Shown: piece by piece, positions 1 to 9,844 of the stretch | Layout of the letters: the number at the start of each line of letters is the position of its first letter | Position numbering within the stretch: the stretch's first letter is position 1 | Assembly (NCBI GenBank): GCA_964345975.1 | Contig: CAYFSS010000003.1 | Location: 1-64,000 of the forward strand | Direction of reading: 5' to 3' | Source of the DNA: CAYFSS01 sp964345975 | GTDB taxonomy: Bacteria > Bacillota > Clostridia > Saccharofermentanales > Fastidiosipilaceae | Length of the DNA: 64,000 nt | Translations under genes and position numbers: made by a program | Notes under the pieces: generated by a model | What the model was told of the DNA's origin: nothing | The model's input: the letters and a program-made list of their open reading frames with translations, nothing else | The model's database searches: none

Positions 1-693
1 GTCAAGCCATAGGACTTGCGTGTATCCGGCTTCTGTTGCAACTTCTTGGGCAAGGATACTGGCAGCATAATTTCCCGGGGTTTTCGCTTGACCGGTTCCG
101 CCACGAACAGCACGGACAAACTCATCTTCGACATAGATAGAAACGGGGTCTAGTCCTTCGGGATAGTAATTGCCGGAGGGTGAGAGGATAATGATGAAGT
201 AGTACTCTTTAGCAGTTCTCACCCCGAGACCCACTTCTGTGGCGATGATGAAGGGCCGGATGTAGAGGGATGACCCCGGGAGATTTGGCACCCAATCAGC
301 ATCTTGATTCAAGAGCTCGCGTAGACCTGCATAACTAAGCTTCGGATCGATTGACGGCATTCCCATGCGCTCAGCCGAATGATTGATGCGCTCGAAGTTT
401 AGCTCAGGTCTAAAGAGTGAAATGGTACCGTCCGGTTGGCGATAGGCTTTCATTCCCTCAAAGACGGCTTGACCATAATGGAAGATCATCGCTGCCGGAT
501 CAAGGGAAATAGGGGCATAAGGAACGACTCTTGGATCATGCCACCCAAGGTCCTCCCGGTAGTTCGCGATGAACATATGATTGGTGAAAAGCCGACCGAA
601 CCCTAAGTTTTCTTGCTCATCTATCGTAGGAACCGGTTTGGGATTGGGATTGACTTCTATCTTGATTTCGTACTTATCTTTGGTTTCGTTCAT
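1..693 (-). CDS. ilvE: Branched-chain amino acid aminotransferase, N-terminal 231 residues (cut by window edge)
   Basis: This PLP enzyme transfers the amino group between glutamate and the 2-oxo acids of Leu, Ile and Val; it is cytosolic. The reading frame is open from an ATG at 693 to the left edge of the window, so the C-terminus is missing. It has the long (eukaryotic-like) BCAT form: an N-terminal TNHMF segment, FHYGQAVFEGMKAYR, RPFIIATEVGLGV, and GGTGQAKTPGNYAAS, where Lys204 matches the PLP lysine of this family. The start is preceded by a GAGGGGGT ribosome binding site. It diverges from uvrB over a 73-base gap that carries a TATAAT on the minus strand at 724-729 with no clear -35. Family assignment is firm; paralogue choice rests on similarity only. 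Confidence 0.93.
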   Translation of the reverse strand, partial: MNETKDKYEIKIEVNPNPKPVPTIDEQENLGFGRLFTNHMFIANYREDLGWHDPRVVPYAPISLDPAAMIFHYGQAVFEGMKAYRQPDGTISLFRPELNFERINHSAERMGMPSIDPKLSYAGLRELLNQDADWVPNLPGSSLYIRPFIIATEVGLGVRTAKEYYFIIILSPSGNYYPEGLDPVSIYVEDEFVRAVRGGTGQAKTPGNYAASILAQEVATEAGYTQVLWLD

Positions 694-766
694 GCTGTAT
701 TACCCCCTCGTATGGTGTAATTGATTATAGTATAGAGATTGACTTGTTTCTTGAGGAGATAATCGA

Positions 767-2776
767 ATGTCTGAGAAGTTTAAGCTTCATTCACCTTATT
801 TACCGACCGGAGATCAACCCCAAGCCATTGCTAAGCTTTGTGACGGGTTTAGACAAGGGGAGAAAGATCAGATCCTCTTGGGTGTCACAGGTTCGGGTAA
901 GACGTTTACGATGGCTAATGTGATTCAGGAGTTACAAAGGCCAGCCCTGGTCATTGCTCACAATAAAACGCTTGCCGGTCAGTTGACGGAGGAGTTTCGT
1001 GCATTCTTTCCGGAGAATAGAGTTGAATATTTCGTCAGTTACTACGATTACTACCAGCCCGAAGCATATATCCCTGCAACGGATACATTCATAGAGAAAG
1101 ACTCAGCCATCAACGATGAGATCGATCGGATGCGCCACTCCGCAACAGCCTCGCTCTTGGAGAGAAGGGATGTCATCGTTGTTGCGTCTGTCTCTTGTAT
1201 CTATGGTTTGGGTGACCCGCAAGATTATCGTGACATGATGATCCATCTTCGAAAGGGAATGACCTTGGACCGGGATGAATTCATCGCCAGACTTGTTCGC
1301 ATCAATTACTTGCGCAATGACTTTGAACTAAAGCGAGGTTACTTCCGGGTGCGCGGAGACGTTGTCGATGTCTTTCCGGCGGCGTCTGAATCTGCTCTGA
1401 CGAGAGTGTCTTTCTTTGGAGATGAAGTGGAGAGGATAGAGGAAATCGATGCTCTCACGGGCAATCGTCTGAATCAACGCACTTATCGTGACATTACACC
1501 GGCTTCTCACTACACAACAAGTGACCCCAAGATGGAGCGTGCCTATGGAGAGATTGAGAAGGAACTCGATCTTCGTCTGGCTGAGTTACGAGAAGAAGGT
1601 AAACTTGTTGAGGCCTATCGTTTAGAGCAAAGAACCAGATATGACTTGACGATGCTGCGTGAAACCGGGTTCACGAAAGGTATAGAGAATTACTCGCGCC
1701 ACTTGACCGGGCGGGCTCCGGGCGAGGCACCCTACACCTTGATGGACTTCTTCCCGGACGATTATCTCTTGTTTATCGATGAGTCACACGTCACAGTGCC
1801 GCAAATCGGCGCCATGTATAACGGGGATCGATCACGCAAAGAGTCCTTGGTTAATTTCGGTTTCCGTTTGCCTTCTGCCTTTGACAATAGACCCCTGAAG
1901 TTTGCTGAGTTTGAGGAACGGATGGGTCAGACACTTTATGTCAGTGCTACACCCGCAAAATATGAGAAAGAACGCGCAGAGACAGTCGTCGAGCAGGTGA
2001 TTAGACCTACCGGCTTGATTGACCCGGTGATCGAAATCCATGAGACCGAAGGCCAAGTGGAGTACTTGATGGAGCAAATTCGCGAAGTCAAGGCGAGAGG
2101 TGAAAGGGCGCTTGTCTTGACCCTCACCAAGCGAATGTCCGAGGATTTCACAACGTTCTTGAAAGAACATCGTTTCAGTGTCGCCTATCTTCACTCAGAT
2201 CTGGAAAACCATGAACGCTTCAAAGTCCTAAGAGAATTACGTAAAGGTAAGTATGATGTCGTGGTCGGCATCAACCTTCTGCGGGAAGGTTTGGACTTGC
2301 CTGAGGTTTCCTTGATCGTGATCATGGACGCGGATATGAAAGGTTTCTTGAGGTCCACGACGTCTTTGGTTCAGATCATCGGCCGAGCAGCTCGTAACGT
2401 CAATGGTCGTGTCATCTTGTTTGCCGATGAAATCACGGATGCGATGTTTCATGCGGTAGCCGAAACCAATCGGCGCCGTGAGATCCAGATGAAGTATAAC
2501 AAGGAGCATGGCATCGTCCCGCAGTCGATCGTCAAAGAAGTGCGAGATACATTGGATACCTTCGATGAAGCTGCGGAAGCGGAAGTGGCCGAATCCAAGT
2601 CCAGTAAGCAATTACCTCCTGAACAACGCATCCTTCGCATGAAGAAGAGTGAGCAGGCGAAGATGGCAGACGAACTGGAACGTGCGATGCGCGAAGCGGC
2701 GGCCAAGTTGGATTTCGAAGAAGCTGCCAAGTTGCGTGACCTTATGGTACTAGCTCGTAGTGAGGCTGCTAAATAA
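767..2776 (+). CDS. uvrB: Excinuclease ABC subunit B (UvrB)
   Basis: UvrB is the DNA-damage verification helicase of nucleotide excision repair; it receives damaged DNA from UvrA and recruits UvrC. At 669 residues it has normal length. Visible are the Walker A GVTGSGKT (residues 39-46), the beta-hairpin segment YYDYYQPEAYIP near residue 95 that inserts between the strands, the DESH box near residue 340, the C-terminal helicase motifs (GINLLREGLDLPEVSL, QIIGRAARN), and a C-terminal UVR domain (about 625-660) that binds UvrC. The ATG is preceded by GAGGAGAT seven bases upstream. The usual partner uvrA is not in the window. Confidence 0.98.
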   Translation: MSEKFKLHSPYLPTGDQPQAIAKLCDGFRQGEKDQILLGVTGSGKTFTMANVIQELQRPALVIAHNKTLAGQLTEEFRAFFPENRVEYFVSYYDYYQPEAYIPATDTFIEKDSAINDEIDRMRHSATASLLERRDVIVVASVSCIYGLGDPQDYRDMMIHLRKGMTLDRDEFIARLVRINYLRNDFELKRGYFRVRGDVVDVFPAASESALTRVSFFGDEVERIEEIDALTGNRLNQRTYRDITPASHYTTSDPKMERAYGEIEKELDLRLAELREEGKLVEAYRLEQRTRYDLTMLRETGFTKGIENYSRHLTGRAPGEAPYTLMDFFPDDYLLFIDESHVTVPQIGAMYNGDRSRKESLVNFGFRLPSAFDNRPLKFAEFEERMGQTLYVSATPAKYEKERAETVVEQVIRPTGLIDPVIEIHETEGQVEYLMEQIREVKARGERALVLTLTKRMSEDFTTFLKEHRFSVAYLHSDLENHERFKVLRELRKGKYDVVVGINLLREGLDLPEVSLIVIMDADMKGFLRSTTSLVQIIGRAARNVNGRVILFADEITDAMFHAVAETNRRREIQMKYNKEHGIVPQSIVKEVRDTLDTFDEAAEAEVAESKSSKQLPPEQRILRMKKSEQAKMADELERAMREAAAKLDFEEAAKLRDLMVLARSEAAK

Positions 2777-2795
2777 GCGGTTTAGGTTACGATTC

Positions 2796-2804
2796 TGATA
2801 TACT
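2796..2804 (+). promoter_or_regulatory. Extended -10 promoter element of the phosphohexomutase gene
   Basis: TG-A-TATACT fits an extended -10 (TGn plus hexamer). No good -35 lies at the normal spacing. The transcript would start near 2811 and include a hairpin with 8-bp arms (GGATTCCT at 2838-2845 and AGGAATCC at 2855-2862) just before the ribosome binding site GAGGAGG. Confidence 0.45.
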
Positions 2805-2884
2805 GGCGAAAGAAATAAACCCATTAAGATCAAGGATGGATTCCTCGCAAAGTAAGGAATCCGCAGCATCTGAGGAGGATAACG

Positions 2885-4639
2885 ATGAGTGAGCGAAGCT
2901 TTAGAGTCTACGAGCAATGGGCGAATGATGTCTTCTTCGATGAAGCTACACGCAATGAATTGGCTGCTATTAAAGATGACTCGGCTGAAATTGAAGAAAG
3001 GTTTTATCAAGATTTAAAATTCGGTACGGGCGGTATTCGAGGGATTCTCGGGGCCGGAACGAATCGAATGAATATCTACGTCATAACGCAGGCCAGTGAG
3101 GCTTTTGCTCGCTATCTTGACACCTTGGGAGACGAGGCCAAAGAACGCGGCATCGCTATTTCGTATGACAGTCGAAATGGTTCCATTGAATTTGCCGATC
3201 GTGCAGCGGAGGTCTTTGCCACTCATGGCTTTAAGGTTTACCTAAGCGATGAACTTCGTCCGACCCCCATGCTCTCGTTCATGGTGCGTGAACTCCATTG
3301 TATCGGTGGCGTCATGGTCACCGCGTCGCATAACCCGGCGCCTTACAACGGCTACAAAGCCTACGGCGAAGATGGCGGACAATTACCTCCGGAAGCAGCT
3401 GCAGTCGTCATGGCAGAAATGGAGAAGATCCAAGACTTGACGGATATTTCCTGGATGAGCAAGTCGGAGGCTATTGAGCAAGGTTTGATTCACGTGGTGG
3501 GTCCCGAAATCGACAACATCTACACGGAATACTTAATGGGCCTGAGTCTCAATCCTGAAGCCATCAAGCGCAATACCGATCTAGGGATCGTGTTCACCCC
3601 GCTCCATGGAACCGGTAATAAACCTGTCAACCGGATCTTGGAAGCTGTTGGTTTCACGAATGTCATGACCGTGCCGGAACAAGCGGAACCAAATGGCGAT
3701 TTTCCAACCGTCGAAAATCCTAATCCGGAAAAGAGAGAAGCCCTCCAGATGGCAATCGATCTTGCGGACGAGAACGAAGCGACGCTCGTGATAGCTACAG
3801 ATCCTGACGGTGACCGTGTGGGTGCTGCCGTTCGTGTCCAAGATGGAAGCTATGCCGTCTTGACGGGGAATCAAATCGGGATTCTTCTGATGGATTACAT
3901 CCTTTCGCAGAAGAAAGACGAAGTTGAACTCGATGAATCCTTCTTCTGTGTGAGTACTATCGTGTCAAGTCGTCTTGGCAAAGTCATCTGCGACCACTAT
4001 GGCGTGAGCTACCATGAGACGCTCACCGGATTTAAATTTATTGCAGAAGTTGTCAAAGATTACGATGAAGATGGAGATGGAACTTTCCTCTTTGGTTATG
4101 AAGAAAGCTATGGCTATTTGGCGGGTCGTCGCGTGCGAGATAAGGATGCGGTTGTAACCTGTATGCTTTTTTGTGAGATGGCGGCTGTTGCCTATGAACA
4201 AGGTAAGACTGTGAAAGATCTCCTCGATGAGCTCTATGCCAAGTATGGTTTCGGAGCTGAGAAGACAGTTAGCTTAGTGCTCGAAGGCTTAGCAGGTAGC
4301 CGTAAGATTGCCGCGGTCACGAGCTTGTTGAGAGATGATCTCGATGGCATCGAATTCCCCGGATTTAAGACGGAGGTCATCCGTGACTACGATCGTTTAA
4401 AACGCTATGACTTAACGACCGGAGATATTAGTGCAATCGATAGCGATCGTTCCAATGTCTTGCTCTATGAACTCAATGGTCTTGATTGGTGTTGCGTGCG
4501 CCCTTCAGGCACAGAGCCTCTCCTCAAGATCTACTGTGGTTGTTATGGTGAGGACGAGGCAGAAGTCCTGGAACGCACTGAGAAGTTGAGCGATAGCTTC
4601 GTCACGACCATCCGTAACCTCTTGGATGATATCGCCTAA
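2885..4639 (+). CDS. Phosphohexomutase (phosphoglucomutase/phosphomannomutase, PgcA-like)
   Basis: The enzyme interconverts hexose 1- and 6-phosphates through a phosphoserine, supplying glucose 1-phosphate or mannose 1-phosphate for polysaccharide, teichoic acid and glycolipid synthesis. The 584 residues have the four-domain architecture: GTGGIRG near residue 47, the catalytic phosphoserine loop TASHNP near 145-150, the metal-binding loop DPDGDR at about 306-311, the sugar loop GYEESYGYL, and the C-terminal phosphate loop RPSGTEPLLKIY near 540. The length fits the long PgcA/PGM2-like branch (about 580 residues) rather than the 450-residue GlmM/ManB branch, but specificity for glucose or mannose cannot be read from sequence. 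It has its own leader and is not tightly linked to uvrB or dnaE. Confidence 0.93.
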   Translation: MSERSFRVYEQWANDVFFDEATRNELAAIKDDSAEIEERFYQDLKFGTGGIRGILGAGTNRMNIYVITQASEAFARYLDTLGDEAKERGIAISYDSRNGSIEFADRAAEVFATHGFKVYLSDELRPTPMLSFMVRELHCIGGVMVTASHNPAPYNGYKAYGEDGGQLPPEAAAVVMAEMEKIQDLTDISWMSKSEAIEQGLIHVVGPEIDNIYTEYLMGLSLNPEAIKRNTDLGIVFTPLHGTGNKPVNRILEAVGFTNVMTVPEQAEPNGDFPTVENPNPEKREALQMAIDLADENEATLVIATDPDGDRVGAAVRVQDGSYAVLTGNQIGILLMDYILSQKKDEVELDESFFCVSTIVSSRLGKVICDHYGVSYHETLTGFKFIAEVVKDYDEDGDGTFLFGYEESYGYLAGRRVRDKDAVVTCMLFCEMAAVAYEQGKTVKDLLDELYAKYGFGAEKTVSLVLEGLAGSRKIAAVTSLLRDDLDGIEFPGFKTEVIRDYDRLKRYDLTTGDISAIDSDRSNVLLYELNGLDWCCVRPSGTEPLLKIYCGCYGEDEAEVLERTEKLSDSFVTTIRNLLDDIA

Positions 4640-4783
4640 AGGTTCATGGCTTCGCGTGTGAACTTGAGCTGATACTTCATAGATCGACCCGGGGCAGCAG
4701 TGAATCGTCAAGGCTTAGATCGTGAAATCCTATACGCCATCGATGAAGGAGTGTGCTCAAGAGCGTCATGCAATTAAGAACCT

Positions 4784-4817
4784 TATGCATTTGCGAGCAG
4801 TATGCATTTACGAGCAG
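4784..4817. repeat. 17-bp tandem duplication ahead of dnaE
   Basis: Two adjacent copies of TATGCATTTRCGAGCAG (4784-4800 and 4801-4817) differ at one base and are followed by a third TATG start. They sit in the 213-base gap between the phosphohexomutase gene and dnaE, which otherwise shows no clear promoter, terminator or convincing gene. Confidence 0.85.
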
Positions 4818-4852
4818 TATGTCATTAGCGCATCAGCTATTAGAAAGAGTCC

Positions 4853-7800
4853 ATGTCAATAGAAACGATTGAAAGATCGGATATGTCCGCGGATCGTTTC
4901 GTCCACTTGCATCTCCACAGTGAGTATTCGCTTTTGGACGGAGCGATCCGTTTGAAAGATTTGCCGAACCGTCTGAAAGAACTCGGGATGAGTGCTTGTG
5001 CTCTCACGGATCATGGTTCCATGTATGGCATGGTTGATTTCTACCAAATCATGGAGCGCGAAGGGCTAAAACCTATCATCGGGTGTGAACTCTATGTCGC
5101 CCCGGAAGGTATGTATAACAAGGATGGTTCGACCGCTCGTCGCATGAATCACTTGACACTTCTATGCGAAACCAATGAGGGTTTGAAGAATCTTAACAAT
5201 CTGGTCTCTGAGGCAAACGTTCATGGGTATTATTACAAACCTCGCGTTGATCACACGCTCCTCGAGAAGCATAGTCGAGGTCTCATTGCTCTTTCCGGCT
5301 GTCTTTCCGGCGAGATCCCTACAGCAATTCAGACAGGCAATTTTTCGCTAGCTAAGGATCTCATCAAGAACTATCAAAAGATCTTCGGCAAGGATAATTT
5401 CTTTCTCGAAGTCCAGTCCAATGGCATTCCTGCGCAGCAAGAAGTCAACCTTGCCCTGAAACGCTTATCTGAAGAGACCGGGGCTCCACTTGTTGCGACC
5501 AACGATTGCCACTATCTCGAACAAGAAGATTGGATCGCTCACGACATTCTCCTCTGCATGCAAACCGGGCGTAAGGTCAGCGACACGGATCGGATGCGGA
5601 TGGATTCGGATCAGTTTTACGTCAAGTCTCCTGAAGAGATGCTGTCGGCTTTCGAAGCGTACCCCGGAGCCTGTGAGAACACGGTGAAGATCGCTGAGCG
5701 ATGTCAAGCTCGTTTCGACTTCGATGCACTATATCTCCCTAAATTCGATCCCCCGGATGAATTTGAAGACGCAAAAGCCTATCTCCACCATCTTTGTTTT
5801 GCCGGACTTCAAGAGCGAATCGAAGACTTGAACATCGATCCATCAGTTGTTCCTGACTATAAAAAGCGACTGGACGTCGAACTTGAGGTCATAGACAGCA
5901 TGGGCTTCGTCGATTATTACCTGGTCGTTTGGGACTTCATCAAGTTCGCCAGAACCCGTGAAATCATGGTTGGACCCGGTCGCGGATCAGGAGCAGCTTC
6001 GCTGGCGGCGTGGTCTTTACGAATCACCAATGTCGATCCCATCCGCTACGACCTCTTGTTTGAACGCTTTCTCAATCCCGACAGAGTCAGTCTCCCTGAC
6101 TTCGATATTGACTTCTGCTACGAACGTCGCCAAGAAGTGATTGATTACGTCACACAGAAGTACGGCAGCGACCATGTAAGCCAGGTCATTACTTTCGGGA
6201 CCTTGGCTGCTCGACTTGCAGTGCGTGACGTAGCGAGAGCTTTGGATATGCCACTGTCTGATACGGATCGTTTAGCTAAGATGATTCCTGAGACGTTAGG
6301 AATTACCTTGGACCGAGCCCTTGAAACGTCTTCGGAATTAAAGGCAGTTTACGAATCAGACGAATTAGCTCATCGGGTGCTCGATACAGCTCGCAAAGTC
6401 GAGGGCATGCCTCGTCATACGTCCACCCATGCTGCCGGGGTTGTCATCTCATCCAAGCCCTTGGCCGATGTTGCTCCGTTAGCACGTAACGACGATTTGA
6501 TTGTCGTCCAGTATGGCAAAGATCATCTTGAAGAAATTGGCCTCATGAAGTTTGACTTCTTGGGTCTAAGAACGCTTACGGTCTTGCGAGATTCACGAGA
6601 GCTCATCTACCGTAAAGACGGGCACATGATCGACTATGATACGATGCCCATGGATGACCCGAAGATCTACGACATGATCAGTCGGGGCGATACGGTCGGA
6701 GTCTTCCAGCTTGAAAGCCAGGGAATGACGTCTTTCATGAAAGAACTGAAGCCGAGAAATTTGGAGGACATTATCGCCGGCATTTCACTCTTTCGTCCGG
6801 GTCCCATGGAGCAGATCCCGCGCTATCTCAAAGGGCGTGAGAATCCGGATCAAGTCACCTACGCTCATCCTCTCTTAGAACCAATCCTCGATGTGACGCA
6901 CGGATCGATCATTTATCAGGAACAGGTCATGCGCATCGTGCGAGACTTGGGAGGCTTCTCCTTGGGTCAATCTGATCTGGTTCGCCGCGCGATGACAGCA
7001 AAGAAGCCACAAGAACTTGCTCTCTACGAAGAACTGTTCTTGTTTGGTGGAGAAGATGCGATGGGTAACGTGGTTGATGGCTGCGTTAAACGTGGGGTGC
7101 CCGAAGCGGTTGGACGACAAGTCTTTGCCGAAGTTATGGCCTTCGCCGGCTACGCCTTCAATAAAGCTCATGCAGCTGCATATGCTTTCTTGGCTTACCA
7201 AACCGCATGGCTCAAGATGTACTATCCTGTCGAATTCATGGCTGCAATGCTCAACAGTTTTCTCGGCAATCTGGCGAAGGCCGGCTCATATATCTCAGCG
7301 GCACGACGAATGGAAATCCCGGTTCTGGGCCCCGATATCAACCATAGCGATGTTCGTTTCACCACAGAAGACGGAGGCATCCGTTTTGCTCTGGCAGCCG
7401 TCAAAAATGTCGGCGCATCTCAGGTTCAACTTTTACTCAATGAGAGAGATGCTGAAGGTGAGTTTGTCAGCTTCGGCGACCTCTTGCGACGATCTCAAAA
7501 GATCGGCCTAAACAAGAAGATTCTGGAGAGTTTAATCTTATCGTCTGCTCTGGATAGTTTCCCTGAGCACAGAGCTCAAATGATTGCGTCAGCAGAGCCC
7601 TATTTCAAGATTCTCCAGACTCAAACCCAACAGATGGACGGGCAACTCTCCTTGTTTGATCTTTCAAGTGAACCGGTGACAACTCAGGTCATGGAACCTG
7701 AATTGGTCGATGTCCCCCGCTATAGTAGTCGTCAAGATCTTGCGTCTGAGAAGGAAATGCTGGGGATCTACATCAGCGGTCATCCCTTGGACGATTACCG

Positions 7801-8638
7801 TTCCCTCTTTGAAGACGATCGTTTCTTGTCGTCGTTTGAGTTCATCCCCGAAGCGGATGAAGGTCTTGACAGCAATTTGAACGATGCGCATTCGGACGTC
7901 AGGCATTTCCGATCGCCGCGTGTCTATAACGGTTCTGAAGTTGTCATGTATGGGCTCATGGGATCCAAACGAAATCGTCAGACGCGGAATCAAGAGCTCA
8001 TGTGTATCCTCGAGATGGAAGATTTGGACGGTCCCTATGAAGCGGTTCTCTTCCCCCAAGTCCTGCGTGAAAATGCCGGTATTCTAAGAGAAAACAGCGT
8101 CTATGTCTTGCGGGGGAGAATAAGCATTCGTGATGAGTTTGCGCCAAGTTTATTGGTGAATCAGATCATGGAAGTCCCGCAGGCTTCCCAAGTTAATTTG
8201 GAGGAGATTGACCGGATCTTCCAAGGTATTAAACCAAGATCACTTGGGAGCACTAGGCAAAGGGAAACGCCACCTGCGATAACGCCATCCGATTTCGAAC
8301 GATCTATGCCTGCGGTGAACGAGATGTCATATGAGGATCCCTACAGAACAGATCAAGACCGGACTGCTCTTGATCAAGATTTGTCACAGGATGATAAGAG
8401 AGAAATTTCATCCGGCTCTATGCTCATCGTGAATTTTCCGCAGAATTGTTCGAATGAGATAAAGCAGAGACTCCTTGCAATGCTAGAGTATTTCCAGGGA
8501 GCAACGCCCTTGAAGGTATTTGATAGTGAAACTCGCAGTCTCATCGATTCGGCACCTCGTGGGATCGACCTGACGCCGTTCATCTTGGCTCGCCTTAAGA
8601 GCATCATAGGATCTGAGAATCTTTATCTGGCGAAATAA
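4853..8638 (+). CDS. dnaE: DNA polymerase III alpha subunit, DnaE type
   Basis: This is a C-family replicative polymerase. In Bacillota that also have PolC, DnaE extends primers, mainly on the lagging strand. The 1261 residues run: PHP domain (HLHSEYSLLDG near residue 22, TDHGSMYG), palm and fingers (GPGRGSGAASL and PDFDIDFCYERR with the catalytic aspartates), helix-hairpin-helix, an internal beta-clamp motif QLSLFD at 931-936, an OB domain (about 1010-1110), then an acidic linker and a C-terminal domain. The chosen ATG has only a weak upstream AGAAAGAG; a second in-frame ATG at 4883 is possible and would remove 10 residues. polC lies at 27.1 kb, so the strain has two C-family polymerases. 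Confidence 0.97.
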   Translation: MSIETIERSDMSADRFVHLHLHSEYSLLDGAIRLKDLPNRLKELGMSACALTDHGSMYGMVDFYQIMEREGLKPIIGCELYVAPEGMYNKDGSTARRMNHLTLLCETNEGLKNLNNLVSEANVHGYYYKPRVDHTLLEKHSRGLIALSGCLSGEIPTAIQTGNFSLAKDLIKNYQKIFGKDNFFLEVQSNGIPAQQEVNLALKRLSEETGAPLVATNDCHYLEQEDWIAHDILLCMQTGRKVSDTDRMRMDSDQFYVKSPEEMLSAFEAYPGACENTVKIAERCQARFDFDALYLPKFDPPDEFEDAKAYLHHLCFAGLQERIEDLNIDPSVVPDYKKRLDVELEVIDSMGFVDYYLVVWDFIKFARTREIMVGPGRGSGAASLAAWSLRITNVDPIRYDLLFERFLNPDRVSLPDFDIDFCYERRQEVIDYVTQKYGSDHVSQVITFGTLAARLAVRDVARALDMPLSDTDRLAKMIPETLGITLDRALETSSELKAVYESDELAHRVLDTARKVEGMPRHTSTHAAGVVISSKPLADVAPLARNDDLIVVQYGKDHLEEIGLMKFDFLGLRTLTVLRDSRELIYRKDGHMIDYDTMPMDDPKIYDMISRGDTVGVFQLESQGMTSFMKELKPRNLEDIIAGISLFRPGPMEQIPRYLKGRENPDQVTYAHPLLEPILDVTHGSIIYQEQVMRIVRDLGGFSLGQSDLVRRAMTAKKPQELALYEELFLFGGEDAMGNVVDGCVKRGVPEAVGRQVFAEVMAFAGYAFNKAHAAAYAFLAYQTAWLKMYYPVEFMAAMLNSFLGNLAKAGSYISAARRMEIPVLGPDINHSDVRFTTEDGGIRFALAAVKNVGASQVQLLLNERDAEGEFVSFGDLLRRSQKIGLNKKILESLILSSALDSFPEHRAQMIASAEPYFKILQTQTQQMDGQLSLFDLSSEPVTTQVMEPELVDVPRYSSRQDLASEKEMLGIYISGHPLDDYRSLFEDDRFLSSFEFIPEADEGLDSNLNDAHSDVRHFRSPRVYNGSEVVMYGLMGSKRNRQTRNQELMCILEMEDLDGPYEAVLFPQVLRENAGILRENSVYVLRGRISIRDEFAPSLLVNQIMEVPQASQVNLEEIDRIFQGIKPRSLGSTRQRETPPAITPSDFERSMPAVNEMSYEDPYRTDQDRTALDQDLSQDDKREISSGSMLIVNFPQNCSNEIKQRLLAMLEYFQGATPLKVFDSETRSLIDSAPRGIDLTPFILARLKSIIGSENLYLAK

Positions 8639-8731
8639 GCTGAAGGAACTGTCCGGGCTTTTTAATTTATTGTTGCAAGTTTAGGCTACAATAACAGAAG
8701 TCTATTTGTTTAGAAGGAAGGAGCTTCCACG

Positions 8732-9826
8732 GTGGAACAGAAGTTGAATAGTGAGCAATCCAATAATCCTGAGGAAATCAGTGTCTTCAATGAGGATCTT
8801 CAACCGATGCGTACACCTACGGGTGAGCTGGTTGAGAAGAACGATAAGACACCGAACGAAGAGATTCGTACGATCGGTGTTTTGACCAGTGGTGGAGACG
8901 CTCCGGGCATGAATGCTGCCGTTAGGTCCGTGGTTCGAACGGCTTTGCATTATGGCTATAATGTTGTCGGTGTGCGCCGAGGATATCATGGTTTGTGGCG
9001 TGGTGATATCATCCCACTCAATAGTCGCTCTGTTTCCGAGAAATTGCAGCGCGGTGGCACTTTCTTGATGACTGCGCGCTCCGATTCCTTCAATACACCT
9101 GAAGGTGTGCGCAAGGCTTATCAGATGGCAAAGGTCTTCAATATTGATGCCTTAGTCGTTATCGGTGGAGACGGGACCTTCAGAGGTGCAAGAGACTTAG
9201 CCCATGAAGGGATGAGGGTCATCGGAATTCCTGCAACGATCGATAATGATATCGGCTGCACCAGTTATTCCATTGGCTTCGATACGGCAATGAATACCGG
9301 GATGGAAGCTATTGACCGTTTGAAGGACACGGCCTCGAGTCATGAGCGCTGCAGTGTTATTGAAGTCATGGGACGTAATGCCGGCTACTTGGCATTGAAT
9401 GTGGGTACGGCGTGTGGTGCTGAGGTCATCTTGGTCCCTGAACAAACCATCAACTTTGATCGTGATGTCATTCGAGTGATTTTAAGAGGCCGCAATCTCG
9501 GCAAGACGCATTTTGTCGTGGTCGTAGCTGAAGGTGCTGGCGATGCTATCGAGATTGCCTCTCGTATTCAAGATCTAACGGGCATTGAATCCAGAGCAAC
9601 AGTCCTTGGACATTTGCAGCGTGGTGGATCTCCGACCCTCCAAGATAGACTTATGGCCAGCAATATGGGAACGCGTGCTGTCGAATGTCTCAACAGTGGG
9701 CTTTATAATCAATTGATCACTTATCAAAACGGTCATATTGATGAGGTGGACATCGATACCGGTTTAGAGATGAAGAAGATGATCACGCGAGAGATGATCG
9801 AGAATGCGCATATCATTGCGATGTAG
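8732..9826 (+). CDS. pfkA: ATP-dependent 6-phosphofructokinase with N-terminal extension
   Basis: PfkA phosphorylates fructose 6-phosphate to fructose 1,6-bisphosphate, the committing step of glycolysis. The core begins at about residue 47 with TIGVLTSGGDAPGMNAAVR; GGDGTF (a Gly where pyrophosphate-dependent enzymes have Asp) and PATIDND (Ala, not Lys, before TIDND) point to ATP as donor. The start is a GTG with AAGGAAGGAG at 8714-8723, spaced 8 bases. The protein has 364 residues against about 320 for typical PfkA; the excess is mostly a polar N-terminal tail of some 45 residues. It is followed after 18 bases by pgsA. A TACAAT at 8687-8692 could be a -10, but no fitting -35 was found. Confidence 0.95.
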   Translation: MEQKLNSEQSNNPEEISVFNEDLQPMRTPTGELVEKNDKTPNEEIRTIGVLTSGGDAPGMNAAVRSVVRTALHYGYNVVGVRRGYHGLWRGDIIPLNSRSVSEKLQRGGTFLMTARSDSFNTPEGVRKAYQMAKVFNIDALVVIGGDGTFRGARDLAHEGMRVIGIPATIDNDIGCTSYSIGFDTAMNTGMEAIDRLKDTASSHERCSVIEVMGRNAGYLALNVGTACGAEVILVPEQTINFDRDVIRVILRGRNLGKTHFVVVVAEGAGDAIEIASRIQDLTGIESRATVLGHLQRGGSPTLQDRLMASNMGTRAVECLNSGLYNQLITYQNGHIDEVDIDTGLEMKKMITREMIENAHIIAM

Positions 9827-9844
9827 TAGAAACTGAGAGTGTGC

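Noticed and set aside
4700..4777. A 25-codon frame starting with GTG between the phosphohexomutase gene and dnaE.
   Set aside because: No proper ribosome binding site at normal spacing and no recognisable protein; likely chance.
8673..8692. TTGCAA and TACAAT ahead of pfkA as a promoter pair.
   Set aside because: The spacer is only 8 bases. TACAAT may still be a -10 with a poor -35.
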